NCBI RefSeq assembly: GCF_947495925.1
Contig: NZ_CANMAU010000003.1
Location: 248,001 to 312,000, forward strand
Source of the DNA: an uncultured Algibacter sp.
Lineage (GTDB): Bacteria > Bacteroidota > Bacteroidia > Flavobacteriales > Flavobacteriaceae
DNA: 64,000 bases
Reading direction: 5' to 3'
Position 1 is the stretch's first letter, and each line of letters starts with the position of its first letter. Below, in pieces: positions 24,991-34,105 of the stretch. Below the pieces are notes generated by a model. The model searched no databases. It was not told where the DNA came from and saw only the letters and a list, made by a program, of their open reading frames with translations. Both the position numbers and the translations under genes were made by a program.

Positions 24991-25764
24991 ATGCGAACAA
25001 CTTTTTATAAATACCAAGGAACCGGAAATGATTTCGTGATGATTGATAATCGTCAACAAATTTTCGACAAAAACAATACCAAACACGTAGCTTTTTTATG
25101 TGACAGACGTTTTGGCATAGGTGCCGACGGATTAATCTTATTAGAAAATCACCGAGATTATGATTTTAAAATGGTTTACTATAATGCAGATGGTAATGAA
25201 AGCTCTATGTGTGGAAATGGAGGGCGTTGTTTAGTGGCATTTGCGAAGCAACTAGGAGTAATTAAAGACAAAGCTGTTTTTGAGGCTATTGATGGTTTAC
25301 ACCATGCATCTATTGAAGGAGATATTGTTAAACTGCAAATGGTAGATGTTGATAAGGTTGAAATGTATGATAATCATGTGTTTTTAGATACTGGATCGCC
25401 GCATCATATTCAGTTTGAGGAAGATATCCAAGGTTTTAATATAAAAGTTAAAGGTGCAGAAATACGTTATGGCTCTCCCTATAATGAAGCTGGCAGTAAT
25501 GTTAATTTTGTAAAAAAAATAAATGAAACGGCTTTTAGAGTAAGAACTTACGAGCGAGGTGTAGAGGACGAAACATTGTCCTGCGGTACAGGAGTTACAG
25601 CTGTAGCTATCGCTATGCATGTATTAGGCGAAACAGATCGTAATCAGGTGAAACTAAATGTTGAAGGTGGTGAGTTAGAAGTCTGTTTTGAGGAGCAAAA
25701 TGGGACTTATAATAATGTATGGCTAATTGGACCTGCAAAAATGGTGTTTGAAGGAACGATATGA
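24991..25764 (+). CDS. dapF: Diaminopimelate epimerase
   Basis: The ATG at 24991 gives 257 residues starting MRTTFYKYQGTGNDFVMID, the conserved family N-terminus; the upstream TTG-like start lies inside the promoter. The two catalytic Cys residues are visible in ESSMCGNGGRCL and ETLSCGTGVTAVA. It converts LL- to meso-diaminopimelate for peptidoglycan and lysine synthesis. It overlaps the GNAT gene by 4 bp, forming a dapF-GNAT-mltG operon of cell-wall interest. Confidence 0.97.
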   Translation: MRTTFYKYQGTGNDFVMIDNRQQIFDKNNTKHVAFLCDRRFGIGADGLILLENHRDYDFKMVYYNADGNESSMCGNGGRCLVAFAKQLGVIKDKAVFEAIDGLHHASIEGDIVKLQMVDVDKVEMYDNHVFLDTGSPHHIQFEEDIQGFNIKVKGAEIRYGSPYNEAGSNVNFVKKINETAFRVRTYERGVEDETLSCGTGVTAVAIAMHVLGETDRNQVKLNVEGGELEVCFEEQNGTYNNVWLIGPAKMVFEGTI

Positions 25765-26285
25765 TAACTTTAAAGGGTAAACATATTTATTTACGTGCTT
25801 TAGAGCCAGAGGATTTAGATTTTATACACGCTGTTGAAAACGATGAGTCTATCTGGGAAATAAGTTTTACCCAGACGCCATATTCCAAGTTTTTAATAAA
25901 GCAATATCTAGAAAATGCCCACAAAGATATTTATGAAGTAAAACAATTGCGCCTTGTTATTTCAGGTACTGATCATACTACTTTAGGCTTGATTGATTTA
26001 TTTGATTTTGATTTTAAAAATAGAAGAGCAGGGGTAGGTATTTTGGTAAAAGAACCTAATAATAGATTAAAAGGGTTTGGGAATGAAGCTTTGGAGTTAC
26101 TTATTGACTATAGTTTCACGCATTTAGACTTACATCAACTATATTGTAACATTTCTGAAAATAATGAGGCAAGTATCAAATTATTTTCAAATCAAGGATT
26201 TAAAAAAATTGGATTAAAGAAGGACTGGGTTTATGTAAACGGTGCTTTTAAAAACGAATATTTATTTCAGCTTATTAATAACTAA
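25761..26285 (+). CDS. GNAT family N-acetyltransferase (RimJ/RimL type)
   Basis: A 174-residue acetyltransferase. LRALEPEDLDFIHAVEND at the N-terminus, the acetyl-CoA loop region GILVKEPNNRLKGFGNEAL, and the closing NEASIKLFSNQGFKKIG match the RimJ/RimL clade, which acetylates protein N-termini or small amines. It overlaps dapF by 4 bp and abuts mltG with no gap. The substrate is unknown. Confidence 0.88.
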   Translation: MITLKGKHIYLRALEPEDLDFIHAVENDESIWEISFTQTPYSKFLIKQYLENAHKDIYEVKQLRLVISGTDHTTLGLIDLFDFDFKNRRAGVGILVKEPNNRLKGFGNEALELLIDYSFTHLDLHQLYCNISENNEASIKLFSNQGFKKIGLKKDWVYVNGAFKNEYLFQLINN

Positions 26286-27329
26286 ATGTATATAAAAAAG
26301 ATACTTCTCGCTATTGTGGTCATAGGACTAGTTGTTGCGGCATTTTTTGCGAACTTTGTTTATAAAGCTATGTTAAAGCCTAATACAGCGTTTAATAATG
26401 AGTCTGCTTTTGTGTTTATTCCTTCAAATTCTAATTATGAAACTGTTAGAAGTCAATTAGAACCTTTGTTGTTAGATATAGCCTCGTTTGATGATTTAGC
26501 TGAACAGAAAAAATATGTTAGCAATATTAAGGCTGGTAGGTATGAGATAAAAAAAGGAATGACGAATAATGATATTATAAATTCCATTCGCAGTAAAAAC
26601 CGACCCATAAAACTCTCCTTTAATAATCAAGAAACTTTAGAAAAATTGGCAGGACGAGTTGCTTTACAAATTGAAGCTGATAGCTTAAGTTTATTAAATG
26701 CAATGCAGGATAAATCATTTTGGTCTGAAAGTAATTTTAACGAAGCTACAGCATTAGGCATGTATTTGCCTAACAGTTATGAATTTTTCTGGAATACTTC
26801 AGCAGAACAGTTTAGAGGCAGAATGTTAAAGGAGTATAAACGCTTTTGGAATAATTCCAGATTAGATAAAGCCAAGTCCATAGGGTTGACTCCAAATGAA
26901 GTCATTGCTTTAGCATCTATCGTTTACGAAGAGTCTAAGCAAGCTGCAGAGCAACCAAGAATTGCTGGAGTATATATGAATAGAATTAGAATAGGGATGC
27001 CACTTCAGGCAGATCCTACACTTAAATTTGCTGCTTATAAATTACCTAAATATCAAAATACGGTAATTAAACGTGTACTTAATGAGCATAAAGATATTGA
27101 CTCACCTTATAATACATATAAGAATGCGGGCTTACCGCCAGGACTTATTGCAATGCCTGATATTTCTGCAATTAATGCTGTATTGAGTTATGAAAAACAT
27201 AAATACCTGTATTTTGCTGCAGATCCAAAACGGTTAGGTTTTCATAAATTCGCAAAAACGCTTAGTCAGCATAATGCAAATGCTAGAGCCTATCATCGTT
27301 ATTTATCTTCACAAGGGATTAACAAATAG
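26286..27329 (+). CDS. mltG: Endolytic transglycosylase MltG
   Basis: The 347-residue protein has one N-terminal transmembrane helix (ILLAIVVIGLVVAAFFANFV), a LysM-like region and the YceG/MltG catalytic domain. The catalytic Glu is expected in ALASIVYEESKQ, followed by the family block AGVYMNRIRIGMPLQADPTLKFA and SPYNTYKNAGLPPGLIAMP. It cleaves nascent glycan strands and so ends peptidoglycan polymerisation. It is the last gene of the dapF operon and is followed by a 516-bp gene-free stretch. Confidence 0.95.
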   Translation: MYIKKILLAIVVIGLVVAAFFANFVYKAMLKPNTAFNNESAFVFIPSNSNYETVRSQLEPLLLDIASFDDLAEQKKYVSNIKAGRYEIKKGMTNNDIINSIRSKNRPIKLSFNNQETLEKLAGRVALQIEADSLSLLNAMQDKSFWSESNFNEATALGMYLPNSYEFFWNTSAEQFRGRMLKEYKRFWNNSRLDKAKSIGLTPNEVIALASIVYEESKQAAEQPRIAGVYMNRIRIGMPLQADPTLKFAAYKLPKYQNTVIKRVLNEHKDIDSPYNTYKNAGLPPGLIAMPDISAINAVLSYEKHKYLYFAADPKRLGFHKFAKTLSQHNANARAYHRYLSSQGINK

Positions 27330-27380
27330 TAGGTTTTTTAATGATTGGTTTATTTGGTTTTTTGAAATAATTTTAAAAAA

Positions 27381-27490
27381 AGAGATCATAGCAGCTTTAA
27401 ATTTACCTTTTTACTAAGCATAACACCCTAAAACGACGCCAGAAAGACTGTGTTAAGAGGTGTAATATTTAGAGCTATGATTGATCCCTT
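27381..27490 (+). ncRNA. ssrS: Candidate 6S RNA (6S-Flavo type)
   Basis: The gap between mltG and the lysozyme-like gene contains a long-range imperfect hairpin. GATCATAGC (27384) pairs with GCTATGATTGATC (27474), TTTAAAT with ATTTA, and inner ACACC (27423) with GGTGT (27458), leaving asymmetric internal loops around the centre, then a T-rich tail at 27489. A closed rod with a central bubble of this size is the architecture of 6S RNA, which binds RNA polymerase. The assignment rests on shape and context, not on a covariance search. The rest of the gap (27491-27845) shows only AT-rich sequence and a promoter box. Confidence 0.5.
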
Positions 27491-27776
27491 TTGACTCCAT
27501 TAATAAGCTGTAAATCTTAGCCTAGGTTAAATATTTATAAGACAAAACACAACTATGTTTGGGTTTTTTACATATGTTTTTTAAGTTAATTATTTGATTT
27601 AAAGTGCTTTATGTGTTTGTTTTTAATGTGTTTTATAAGGTTTAATAGTTGTTTTAAGTCAATGAAAAGACCAGTATGAAGTATGAAAATTTGATGGAAA
27701 TAAAGATGTATTTCATCTATTCTACAATAAAAAAAGGCACATAATCGAGTAATTTTGAACTTATGGCAAAAAATCA

Positions 27777-27784
27777 TAATTTTG
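27777..27784 (+). promoter_or_regulatory. -7 promoter box (TAATTTTG)
   Basis: TAATTTTG fits TAnnTTTG and lies 61 nt before the ATG of the lysozyme-like gene, giving a leader of about 55 nt. Confidence 0.45.
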
Positions 27785-27845
27785 CACGCTGAAATTTGAA
27801 GGTGTATTAAAAAATTAAAAATGCACTGAAGAAGTTAAAAATTTT

Positions 27846-28508
27846 ATGGTTAAAAATATTGTAAGTATCGTAGCCCTCACGCTGACAATATCAACACTAT
27901 TGTATTTTTCGTTTCAGTCAAATGAAACCATTGATTTAAGTAAATATTCAACAAGTGGATTAAACTTAAATTACAACGTGAGTATTGAAACTGATAAAAA
28001 CGAGTTTTTGTCGGATTCAAACAATTCAACAGATTATGAGTTTTCACCATTTTTAGGGAAATCTTTCGTCGGTTTTAAAGAAGCGTTAGCTTTTAGAGAA
28101 TCAGGAGGAAATTATTTCTCAGTGAATACTTATGGTTATTTGGGAAAGTATCAGTTTGGTGCTGGTACGTTGAGATTAATTGGAATATATAATCCTCAAA
28201 AATTTCTCCATAATCCAGGGTTGCAAGAAAAGGCCTTTGTTGCCAATGCAGCACGTAACAAATGGATTTTACGGCGAGATATTAAGAACTTCGTTGGAAA
28301 GCGAATTAATGGGATTATTGTTACAGAATCTGGAATTCTTGCAGCTGCGCATTTAGCGGGCCCAGGAAGTGTGAAGAAGTACTTAAGAAGTTATGGTCTT
28401 GATAATTTCGCTGATGGTTATGGCACAACTATTTGTCATTACATGAAGCGATTTTCAGGATACGACACGTCATTTGTGAAGCCAAATAAGAAAGCTAGAG
28501 CAATATAA
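27846..28508 (+). CDS. Membrane-anchored lysozyme-like (SLT-fold) protein
   Basis: The 220-residue protein has one N-terminal hydrophobic segment and a Ser/Asn-rich linker to about residue 70. The C-terminal domain FKEALAFRESGGNYFSVN ... YLGKYQFGAGTLRLIGI resembles soluble lytic transglycosylases and phage-type lysozymes, with Glu in FRESGG as candidate catalyst and AAAHLAGPGSVKKYL as the later conserved helix. It probably cuts or binds peptidoglycan in the periplasm. It is convergent with the next minus-strand gene. Confidence 0.7.
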   Translation: MVKNIVSIVALTLTISTLLYFSFQSNETIDLSKYSTSGLNLNYNVSIETDKNEFLSDSNNSTDYEFSPFLGKSFVGFKEALAFRESGGNYFSVNTYGYLGKYQFGAGTLRLIGIYNPQKFLHNPGLQEKAFVANAARNKWILRRDIKNFVGKRINGIIVTESGILAAAHLAGPGSVKKYLRSYGLDNFADGYGTTICHYMKRFSGYDTSFVKPNKKARAI

Positions 28509-28514
28509 AAAGTG

Positions 28515-29228
28515 TCAATCTTTATGAATAATGAATATGGTAGGTCTTTTATGAAGGTCTACCATATTTTTTTTCCATTGGTTTGCTGTTTGTGTTTTTA
28601 TGAATTCGGTTGGTAGTGTAATATCGCAAGCCACACAAACATGAGTATTTCTATCTAAAACGCTCGATAAATCCTCTAACATTTTGTTATTTCTATATGG
28701 GGTCTCAATAAAAATTTGAGATTGATTATACTCAACAGAAATACGTTCTAGTCGTTTTATTTCGTTTTTACGTTCCGTTTTATCAATAGGTAGGTAGCCA
28801 TTAAAAGTAAAACTTTGCCCATTCATGCCCGAACTCATAATGGCCATTAAAATGGATGAAGGTCCAACAAGCGGTACCACTTTTATGTTTTCGTTATGCG
28901 CAATCTTGACAATATCTGCTCCAGGGTCAGCAACACCTGGGCAGCCAGCCTCAGAAAGCAAGCCAATGTTTATTCCTGCTTTACAAGGTTCGAGAAAGCT
29001 CGGTAAATCGACTTCTTCTGTATGCTTATTTAGAAGAAATAATTTTAATGAGGGTTGGGGTTTTTGAGGACAAATCTTTTTAATAAAACGTCGTGCTGTT
29101 TTCTCATTTTCAACAATAAAAACATCCGTGTCTTCGATGGTTTTCTTGACAGTAATAGGAAGTACTTCTGCAGGATTGTTGTCGCCTAAAGTTGTTGGTA
29201 TCAAGTAAAGTTTACCTTTAGAGGTCAT
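28515..29228 (-). CDS. Tetrapyrrole-methylase-fold SAM methyltransferase (RsmI paralogue)
   Basis: The 237-residue protein has the fold of RsmI, the 16S rRNA C1402 ribose methylase. KLYLIPTTLGD replaces the usual LYVVPTPIGN, and LLSEAGCPGVADPGADIVKIAH, VVPLVGPSSILMAIMSSG, and IFIETPYRNNKMLEDL are the family blocks. Bacteroidetes carry this as a second RsmI-like gene, so rRNA as substrate is uncertain. It ends a minus-strand series dnaA - phosphatase - methyltransferase with 7-11 bp gaps. Confidence 0.85.
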   Translation of the reverse strand: MTSKGKLYLIPTTLGDNNPAEVLPITVKKTIEDTDVFIVENEKTARRFIKKICPQKPQPSLKLFLLNKHTEEVDLPSFLEPCKAGINIGLLSEAGCPGVADPGADIVKIAHNENIKVVPLVGPSSILMAIMSSGMNGQSFTFNGYLPIDKTERKNEIKRLERISVEYNQSQIFIETPYRNNKMLEDLSSVLDRNTHVCVACDITLPTEFIKTQTANQWKKNMVDLHKRPTIFIIHKD

Positions 29229-29235
29229 AACTATT

Positions 29236-29688
29236 CTAATTTAAATCATTCGCAATTAGCGTGCAGGCTTCATCAAGCATTTTGTAAACATTTTCAAAAC
29301 CATCATGTCCTCCATAGTAGGGATCAGGAACGTTATAATTCTGATTAGGGTAAACTTCATTTAAAATCAATTTCACTTTCGAAATGTCAACTTTATTCCT
29401 GGCTAAGCTTATAATGTTATCAAAATTAGAATTGTCCATGGCGTAAATCAGGTCGAACCTGTCAAAATCAGATACTTCAAATTGTCGTCCGCTAAGGTTA
29501 GAAATATTTAGCCCGTGTTTATTAGCTACAGCAATTGAACGTTTATCTGGAGAGCTTCCAATATGGTAACTTGCCGTACCAGCGGAATCAACTATAAATG
29601 AGTCACTAGGTAGTTTAGATTTAAGAATACCTTCAGCTAGGGGAGAACGGCAAATGTTTCCCAAGCACACCATCAAAATTTTAGTCAT
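29236..29688 (-). CDS. Low molecular weight protein-tyrosine phosphatase
   Basis: A 150-residue enzyme with the C(X)5R loop at the start (VCLGNICRSPLAEGIL) and the general-acid Asp in NVPDPYYGGHDGF. Length and order are typical of the family. It dephosphorylates phosphotyrosine proteins; in many bacteria it partners a BY-kinase in capsule export, but no such kinase is nearby. It lies 11 bp downstream of dnaA. Confidence 0.95.
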   Translation of the reverse strand: MTKILMVCLGNICRSPLAEGILKSKLPSDSFIVDSAGTASYHIGSSPDKRSIAVANKHGLNISNLSGRQFEVSDFDRFDLIYAMDNSNFDNIISLARNKVDISKVKLILNEVYPNQNYNVPDPYYGGHDGFENVYKMLDEACTLIANDLN

Positions 29689-29699
29689 GATGAATTGTT

Positions 29700-31127
29700 T
29701 TAAACAGAAAGCTTTTTAGTGATGTCTTCAACATATTTTCTGAATTGTTTATCAGTTGAAGATAAATTATCTACTGTTTTACAAGCGTGAAGAACTGTAG
29801 CGTGGTCTCGTTTTCCAATTTGGGATCCAATACTTGCCAAGGAGGCTTTTGTGAACTTTTTAGCAAAAAACATAGCTAATTGTCTAGCTTGTACTATATG
29901 ACGCTTTCTAGTTTTTGACTGTAACGTATCAACATCCATTTGGAAATAGTCTGATACAATTTTTTGTATATAGTCAATAGAAACCTCACGTTTTGTGTTC
30001 TTTACAAATTTTTCAACAATTATACGGGCTAAATCAATAGTGATCTCTTTTTTATTAAAAGAAGACTGTGCAATTAAAGATATAATGGCACCTTCAAGCT
30101 CTCTCACATTCGATTTTATATTTTTAGCAACATATTCAATGATATCTTCTGGCATATCAACACCATCACGATACAGTTTGTTTTTAAGAATAGAAACACG
30201 AGTTTCGAAATCAGGATTTTGTAATTCAGCCGATAGCCCCCATTTAAAACGAGAAAGTAAGCGTTGTTCAATATCTTGCATATCAACAGGAGCTTTGTCA
30301 CTAGTTAGTATAACCTGCTTTCCGTTTTGGTGTAAATGGTTAAAAATATGAAAGAAAACATCCTGAGTTCCTGTTTTTCCTGAAAGAAATTGTACATCAT
30401 CAATGATTAAGACATCAATAATTTGATAGAAATGTATAAAATCATTTCGATTATTCTTTTTGACTGCATCTATGTATTGTTGTGTGAATTTTTCCGCAGA
30501 AATATATAAAACTGTTTTTTCAGGATATTTATCTTTAATGTCAACACCTATAGCATGAGCCAAATGGGTTTTTCCTAAACCAACACCTCCAAAAACTAAT
30601 AAAGGATTAAATGATGTACCTCCTGGTTTTGCAGCAACTGCTAATCCAGCACTACGAGCCAATCGGTTAGAATCGCCTTCTAAAAAGTTTTCGAAACTAT
30701 AATTAGGATTTAATTGAGATTCAATTTTAACGTTTCTTATTCCAGGGATGACAAAAGGATTTCTTAATTCAGGACTTTTATTATTTAATGGAATATCAAC
30801 GTCTTGTGATTTAACAGATGATCTGTTTGAACTAGGAATTTTTTCTGTAAAAGGTTGTTTGTTGCCATAAGTGTTTTCCATTTTAATAATGTAAACAAGT
30901 TTGGCTGTTTCTCCCAGTTCCTTAGTAAGTGAAACCTTTAGAATTTTCACATAATGTTCTTCAAGCCATTCATAAAAGAACTTACTAGGTACTTGAATAC
31001 TTAATGAATTGTCGGTAAGTTTAACTGCTATTATTGGTTCAAACCAAGTTTTGTATGCCTGCGGTTGGATGTTATCCTTTATAAATTCAAGACAATTGTT
31101 CCATACCGATTGCGCAGTTACACTCAT
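29700..31127 (-). CDS. dnaA: Chromosomal replication initiator DnaA
   Basis: The 475-residue protein has all four domains: an N-terminal helicase-loading domain (VWNNCLEFIKDNIQPQAYKTWFEPI), a variable linker (about 85-135), the AAA+ domain with Walker A GGVGLGKTHLAHAIG and Walker B VLIIDDVQFLSGK, and the DNA-binding domain with RDHATVLHACKTV, the DnaA signature. It opens the replication origin. The upstream region (31128-31321) contains no recognisable cluster of DnaA boxes, so oriC is probably not here. A weak -7 box on the minus strand (31171-31178, TATTTTTG) may drive it. Confidence 0.98.
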   Translation of the reverse strand: MSVTAQSVWNNCLEFIKDNIQPQAYKTWFEPIIAVKLTDNSLSIQVPSKFFYEWLEEHYVKILKVSLTKELGETAKLVYIIKMENTYGNKQPFTEKIPSSNRSSVKSQDVDIPLNNKSPELRNPFVIPGIRNVKIESQLNPNYSFENFLEGDSNRLARSAGLAVAAKPGGTSFNPLLVFGGVGLGKTHLAHAIGVDIKDKYPEKTVLYISAEKFTQQYIDAVKKNNRNDFIHFYQIIDVLIIDDVQFLSGKTGTQDVFFHIFNHLHQNGKQVILTSDKAPVDMQDIEQRLLSRFKWGLSAELQNPDFETRVSILKNKLYRDGVDMPEDIIEYVAKNIKSNVRELEGAIISLIAQSSFNKKEITIDLARIIVEKFVKNTKREVSIDYIQKIVSDYFQMDVDTLQSKTRKRHIVQARQLAMFFAKKFTKASLASIGSQIGKRDHATVLHACKTVDNLSSTDKQFRKYVEDITKKLSV

Positions 31128-31321
31128 TTGTTAATTCTATTGGTTTTATTTGGTTAGTTTAGAATTCTTGCAAAAATAGCTTTTTGCGTTCCCCCTTTCT
31201 TTGTGAGGCAAATATGTGAACAAAAATCTTAAAAAAAAAATCAAATACTATTGAATTTTTAGAAATTTTTCCCCATGTTTAACCTCTAGCCGAAACTACA
31301 AAAAATTATTCAATAAAACTT

Positions 31322-31723
31322 ATGAAATTCGATGAAATACAAATAAGAGTGAGATATGGTGAAACCGATCAAATGGGAGTTGTATATCATGGCAATTATG
31401 CATTATACTTAGAAATGGGGCGTATAGAATGGCTAAGAAAAATGGGAGTGTCTTATAAGAAAATGGAAGAAAATGGTGTCATGCTTCCGGTAGTTTCTAT
31501 GAGTTTAAACTATAAAAAATCAGCAGGTTATGATGATGTAATTAATGTAAAAACTCAACTAAAAAAAACACCTGCCGTTAGGATTGAATTTGAATATGAA
31601 ATAACGAACGATAAGGGTGAAATTTTAACCACTGCCGAAACTACTTTGGTATTTATAGATATGAAAACGAATAAACCAACTAGACCGCCTAAGTACATCT
31701 TAGATGCTCTTAATGCTAACTAG
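31322..31723 (+). CDS. Acyl-CoA thioesterase, hotdog fold (YbgC/FadM type)
   Basis: A 133-residue hotdog protein. RVRYGETDQMGVVYHGNYALYLEMGRIEWLR carries the YbgC-type catalytic Asp (TDQMGVVYH) and the substrate helix. KTQLKKTPAVRIEFEYEI and ETTLVFIDMKTNKPTRPP complete the fold. It hydrolyses acyl-CoA thioesters and usually acts as a tetramer. It is divergent from dnaA and overlaps the YigZ gene stop by 4 bp. Confidence 0.93.
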   Translation: MKFDEIQIRVRYGETDQMGVVYHGNYALYLEMGRIEWLRKMGVSYKKMEENGVMLPVVSMSLNYKKSAGYDDVINVKTQLKKTPAVRIEFEYEITNDKGEILTTAETTLVFIDMKTNKPTRPPKYILDALNAN

Positions 31724-32334
31724 TTTATTTGTTGTTTTATGTGAATTTCATACAGGCGATCGAAAATATCAAATATTGATTGAGCATCCTTTTTTCTTAC
31801 CGATAGTGTAATTTGACAATTCATTTCTAATTTTTGATTTATAATGGCAAGTTGCTTTTCTTTAATTATTCGCATGACTGTATTCATGTTTTTGTAATCA
31901 AAAGAAATTAAAAATTCAACATTTATAGTTTTTTCAATGATTTGGGAATTTTCTAAAATCATTTGTGCTGTAGTTTTGTAAGCATTAATTAAGCCTCCAA
32001 CCCCAAGTTTTACACCTCCAAAATACCTAACCACAACTATTAAAATATTAGTGACTTCAAAAGATTGGATTTGACCATAAATGGGCATACCTGCAGAATT
32101 ACTGGGTTCACCATCGTCATTAGCACGGTAACTTATGGTTTCAGTTCCTAGTTGGTACGCATAACACCAGTGCCTTGCAGAATGATGTTCCTTTTTTAGT
32201 TTTTCTAAATGAAATTTTATGTTGTCTTCTGTTTTAACGGGAAATATGTAGCCATAAAATTTACTATTCTTATCCTTGAAAAGTACATGTTCGGGAGATT
32301 TGTTAATAGTCTTATATGTGTCTTTGTGAATCAA
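31720..32334 (-). CDS. YigZ/IMPACT family protein
   Basis: A 204-residue protein. The N-terminal domain has the IMPACT signature (RANDDGEPSNSAGMPIYGQI and VRYFGGVKLGVGGLINAYKTTA), and the C-terminal ferredoxin-like domain (about 140-204) is the family's second part. Related eukaryotic IMPACT proteins modulate translation; the bacterial role is not settled. It forms a minus-strand group ribD - HAD - YigZ with 5 bp to the HAD gene. Confidence 0.93.
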   Translation of the reverse strand: MIHKDTYKTINKSPEHVLFKDKNSKFYGYIFPVKTEDNIKFHLEKLKKEHHSARHWCYAYQLGTETISYRANDDGEPSNSAGMPIYGQIQSFEVTNILIVVVRYFGGVKLGVGGLINAYKTTAQMILENSQIIEKTINVEFLISFDYKNMNTVMRIIKEKQLAIINQKLEMNCQITLSVRKKDAQSIFDIFDRLYEIHIKQQIN

Positions 32335-32339
32335 AAGCG

Positions 32340-32951
32340 TTAAAACAGATTGTTTTTAGTTTTAAATAAATTCACGACATCTTCAGTGTATGGTATTATA
32401 TGCCATGTATGAATATTTAAGGCGTTTGCACTAGAAATATTGGCGGCATTGTCATCAATAAAAAGACATTCTTCAGCTTTAAGCTCATTTTCATTTAAAA
32501 CAAACTTAAAAATATTATGATTAGGTTTTACTAAATTAATTTCGTGTGATAGGTAAAAGGCGTCAAAGCAGTTTTTGAAATCTTCGTAAAAAGAAATATT
32601 TTTTTTAATACAATTTATATGTAAATCATTTGTATTACTTAAAAGAATAAGTTTGTAATCTGAGGTTGATTTTATTTTTTTTAAAAAATCAAGGCGATAT
32701 TCGGGGAAATCCTTTAGCATAAAATTCCAAACATCAATTAATTGTTTTTGGGATAATTTGGGATAATTTTCTGCGTAGAACTCAAGAAATTCTTTTGTAG
32801 AAATAAGACCTTGTTCGTAAAAACTATTAAAACCAATCATTTCTTCTGAAAGTTCATCAATTTGAAAAGTGTTAAAGGCATGCTGCTGTGCGCCCTCAAT
32901 ATCTAGATTGATAAATACATTACCGAAATCAAAAATTAAGGTTTTAATCAT
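32340..32951 (-). CDS. HAD-superfamily hydrolase
   Basis: A 203-residue HAD-IA-type phosphatase. Motif I is LIFDFGNVFINLD with the nucleophile Asp, motif II is KLILLSNTND, and motif III/IV is CLFIDDNAANISSA. The cap is helical (about 15-85), like YihX or epoxide-hydrolase-type HAD members. The substrate is unknown. Its start overlaps the end of ribD by 8 bp; a phosphatase for the riboflavin intermediate is tempting given the overlap but not shown. Confidence 0.9.
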   Translation of the reverse strand: MIKTLIFDFGNVFINLDIEGAQQHAFNTFQIDELSEEMIGFNSFYEQGLISTKEFLEFYAENYPKLSQKQLIDVWNFMLKDFPEYRLDFLKKIKSTSDYKLILLSNTNDLHINCIKKNISFYEDFKNCFDAFYLSHEINLVKPNHNIFKFVLNENELKAEECLFIDDNAANISSANALNIHTWHIIPYTEDVVNLFKTKNNLF

Positions 32952-33948
32952 TTATGTATATTTTAAGGTTGTCTTCCAAAATAAACTCTTCTGAAATTAA
33001 GTATCCAGAAAACTTTGGTGCCTTTGTCCCTGATTTAAACAAGGGTTTTCCAGTAAAAATGCGCGCTTCATCCCATAAGTTTTTATTAATAAAAGACTGA
33101 AGCGTTTGAGTACCACCTTCAACAATCAATGAGTTTATATTTTCGGTATATAACAGGTTGCAGGTTTGTTCTAAAATATCTTCTGAAAAATTAACTTGGT
33201 CTTTGGTAATCGAAATTGTTTTAGATTCTTTATTAAATACGTTGTAATGCTTTTGCAATCTGTTTTCTTTATCAATAACAATGCGCATAGGTTGGTTGCC
33301 TTCCCAATCTCTTGCTGTTAAACTTGGGTTGTCTTCTATAACCGTATTTGTTCCAATTAAAATAGCTTGTTCTTCTGTACGCCATTTATGAACCCATTGT
33401 CTTGAATATTTATTAGTGATCCAGACAGGTTTTTGTTCATCTTTTGAAAATGGAGCTATGTAGCCATCAGCTGTTTCTGCCCATTTTAAAATAATGTATG
33501 GACGTTTTTTATTATGAAATGTAAAAAACCGTTTATGATGACTTTTACAGGCTTCTTCTAAAACACCAACAATGACCTCGCAACCTGCATCTTTAAGCTT
33601 TTTTATGCCTTTACCAGCAACTTTTTCATTATCATCTATGCATCCAATAACTACTCTTGGTATATTATGTTTAATAATTAAATCACTGCAAGGTGGTGTT
33701 TTGCCAAAGTGAGAACATGGCTCTAGAGTAACATAAATAGTGGCTTCTTTAAGGATTTGTTTATTAGTAACTGAGTTAATCGCATTTACTTCGGCATGAT
33801 TTCCTCCATATTTGCCAGTAAAACCCTCGCCTATAATTTGGTTTTTATATACAATAACGCATCCAACAGCTGGGTTAGGTCTGGTAGTTCCTAAACCATT
33901 TTTTGCTATATCAAGACAGCGTTTTATGTAAATTTGGTGTGTAGACAA
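32944..33948 (-). CDS. ribD: Riboflavin biosynthesis protein RibD (deaminase/reductase)
   Basis: The 334-residue bifunctional enzyme performs deamination and then reduction of the early pyrimidine intermediate in riboflavin synthesis. The deaminase zinc site is HAEVNAI with PCSHFGKTPPCSD; the reductase domain starts near residue 145 (RPYIILKWAETADGYIAP) and has SLIVEGGTQTLQSFI. No other rib genes are nearby. The gene leads the ribD-HAD-YigZ series. Confidence 0.96.
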   Translation of the reverse strand: MSTHQIYIKRCLDIAKNGLGTTRPNPAVGCVIVYKNQIIGEGFTGKYGGNHAEVNAINSVTNKQILKEATIYVTLEPCSHFGKTPPCSDLIIKHNIPRVVIGCIDDNEKVAGKGIKKLKDAGCEVIVGVLEEACKSHHKRFFTFHNKKRPYIILKWAETADGYIAPFSKDEQKPVWITNKYSRQWVHKWRTEEQAILIGTNTVIEDNPSLTARDWEGNQPMRIVIDKENRLQKHYNVFNKESKTISITKDQVNFSEDILEQTCNLLYTENINSLIVEGGTQTLQSFINKNLWDEARIFTGKPLFKSGTKAPKFSGYLISEEFILEDNLKIYIND

Positions 33949-34105
33949 TAATTAAGTGTTTTGAATATTTAAGACTTAAAATGATTAGGTTGTGGCGCTT
34001 CAAAATTAAATCTTTCAAAAGGTTTTGTTAATAATATTATGATTTTTTTAATTACGTTTTTTTTCTAATTAATGTATCTTCACTTATTAAAAAGTACCAT
34101 TTTAA

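Noticed and set aside
31128-31321. Possible oriC upstream of dnaA
   Set aside because: No cluster of DnaA boxes (TTATCCACA-like) and no clear 13-mer unwinding array is visible, only AT-rich sequence and a weak promoter box.
32340-32951. HAD protein thought inactive because motif I has DFGNV rather than DxDxT
   Set aside because: DFGNV is a normal motif I in this HAD subgroup, and the remaining motifs are intact.
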